A stretch of 64,000 nucleotides of DNA from Mycobacteroides abscessus ATCC 19977 (GTDB taxonomy: Bacteria; Actinomycetota; Actinomycetes; Mycobacteriales; Mycobacteriaceae): NCBI RefSeq assembly GCF_000069185.1, contig NC_010397.1, positions 2,294,001 through 2,358,000 on the forward strand, read 5' to 3'. This document shows positions 63,441 through 64,000 of this stretch, one piece after another. Each line of letters opens with the position of its first letter. Position 1 is the stretch's first letter. The notes under the pieces were generated by a model. The model was not told the DNA's origin and made no database searches. It worked only from the letters and a program-made list of their open reading frames with translations. Made by a program: the position numbers and the translations under genes.

Positions 63441-64000
63441 TTAGTCCAGGTCAGCGGGGTCTTCGGTGTGGTCAACTCCGAGTTGTTCGCAGGCTGTGTT
63501 GAGCACCCGCTGGACTGCCAGGGTGTCCGCCAGCGGCATCACTGAGCTTTGTGCCCTGCCGTTGAGCAGACACTCGGTGACTTCCGCGAGTTCATGGCTG
63601 TAGCCGCCACCGACGGGCGGACGCACCATGGGTTCCGGGGCGGCTCCCTTGCGGTGCAATACGATTTCACGTGGGTGGTGGAAGCGGGGAAGGATGTCGA
63701 TCCAGCCCTCGGTGCCGAAGATGCGAGCCTGGCCCGGCGTGTGGTGCAGGAGCGAGCACAACAGCGTCGCGGTGCGGCCGTCGTCGTAGCGCAGCAGCAA
63801 TCCCGCCTCGGCATCCACCCCGGTGGGAAACAACGAGCCGTGGGCCACGACTGCCGCCGGATCTCCGAGGAAGTACTGCGCCAGCGACACCACATATACG
63901 CCGAGGTCGAGAAGGGCACCGCCGCCGAGTGCGGGATTGAACAATCGATCCTCGCGGTCGAACGGCCGGTCGACGCCGAGGTCTGCCTGCACCTGGCGAA
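63441..64000 (-). CDS. Gfo/Idh/MocA-family oxidoreductase, C-terminal part, 5' end outside window
   Basis: The frame stays open to the window edge, so the NAD(P)-binding N-terminal half lies beyond 64000. The visible part is the C-terminal substrate domain, with RLFNPALGGGALLDLGVYVVSLAQYFLG (about 28 residues near the start), which is diagnostic. These enzymes act on sugars, inositols or biliverdin. Substrate unknown. Confidence 0.85.
   Translation of the reverse strand, partial: RQVQADLGVDRPFDREDRLFNPALGGGALLDLGVYVVSLAQYFLGDPAAVVAHGSLFPTGVDAEAGLLLRYDDGRTATLLCSLLHHTPGQARIFGTEGWIDILPRFHHPREIVLHRKGAAPEPMVRPPVGGGYSHELAEVTECLLNGRAQSSVMPLADTLAVQRVLNTACEQLGVDHTEDPADLD

Noticed and set aside
1..64000. 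CRISPR arrays, tRNA or rRNA genes, insertion sequences, phage genes
   Set aside because: No regularly spaced repeats, cloverleaf sequences, transposase motifs or terminal inverted repeats were found on either strand.

Overview
The window comes from a rapidly growing mycobacterium of the Mycobacteroides (Mycobacterium) abscessus group. The diagnostic gene is a full-length 173-codon erm(41) at 51955-52476. It lies between rpsA and a CoaE-GrpB fusion gene, next to a TetR repressor and two tandem mmpS-mmpL pairs, which is the order I recall for the MAB_2297-MAB_2303 region of M. abscessus. GC content is high, neighbouring genes often overlap by TGATG or ATGA, and mycobacterium-specific secreted families (DUF5078) are present. 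No tRNA, rRNA, CRISPR array, insertion sequence or phage was seen.

Layout. (1) 2-11410, plus strand: the end of a polyketide synthase (AT, structural KR, C-methyltransferase, ACP); a 1985-residue NRPS-like protein (condensation, wrecked adenylation, intact acyl-AMP ligase, KR, carrier); an O-methyltransferase; a formyltransferase. Convergent to these is irtB-irtA (11486-15822), a siderophore-type ABC transporter with a fused ferric-siderophore reductase domain and an IdeR-like box upstream. (2) 15890-20480, minus strand: ectoine/hydroxyectoine operon ectA-ectB-ectC-ectD plus a ProP-like transporter, with a perfect CRP-like half-site pair upstream. (3) 20707-27298: FUSC membrane protein and its MerR-family neighbour; gntR - copper chaperone - DyP peroxidase; a CynX/NimT transporter; a DoxX-like protein. 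(4) 27576-30674: an MmpL-type exporter without MmpS and a SARP-type regulator. (5) 30929-45665, plus strand: about 16 tightly packed genes that look like one biosynthetic operon. (6) 45671-50221: saccharopine-dehydrogenase-like protein, MarR regulator, EthA-like Baeyer-Villiger monooxygenase, PrsW-like protease. (7) 50386-62301: rpsA, erm(41), coaE, TetR repressor and two mmpS-mmpL pairs. (8) 62449-64000: two secreted proteins and the end of a Gfo/Idh/MocA oxidoreductase.

The most interesting part is region 5. It contains an acyl-CoA-dehydrogenase-fold protein without the usual catalytic glutamate, a flavin reductase, a small polytopic membrane protein rich in possible metal ligands, an HD-domain protein and a DUF2156 aminoacyl-transferase-like protein. 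Together these resemble the tool kit of valanimycin-type azoxy (N-N bond) biosynthesis. Around them are an amine-forming pair (aldehyde dehydrogenase, class III aminotransferase), a flavin-dependent halogenase, a DAO-type oxidase, an antiporter, an MmpL exporter and a SARP regulator (valanimycin also has a SARP, as I recall). My inference is an undescribed, possibly halogenated, N-N or N-oxidised natural product. This rests on family resemblance only.

Two further points stand out. Both mmpS genes appear to start at ATT codons, placed identically behind the same ribosome binding site. The NRPS-like protein carries a vestigial adenylation domain followed by a working-looking ligase-KR-carrier block, an architecture that suggests an ester-forming module.
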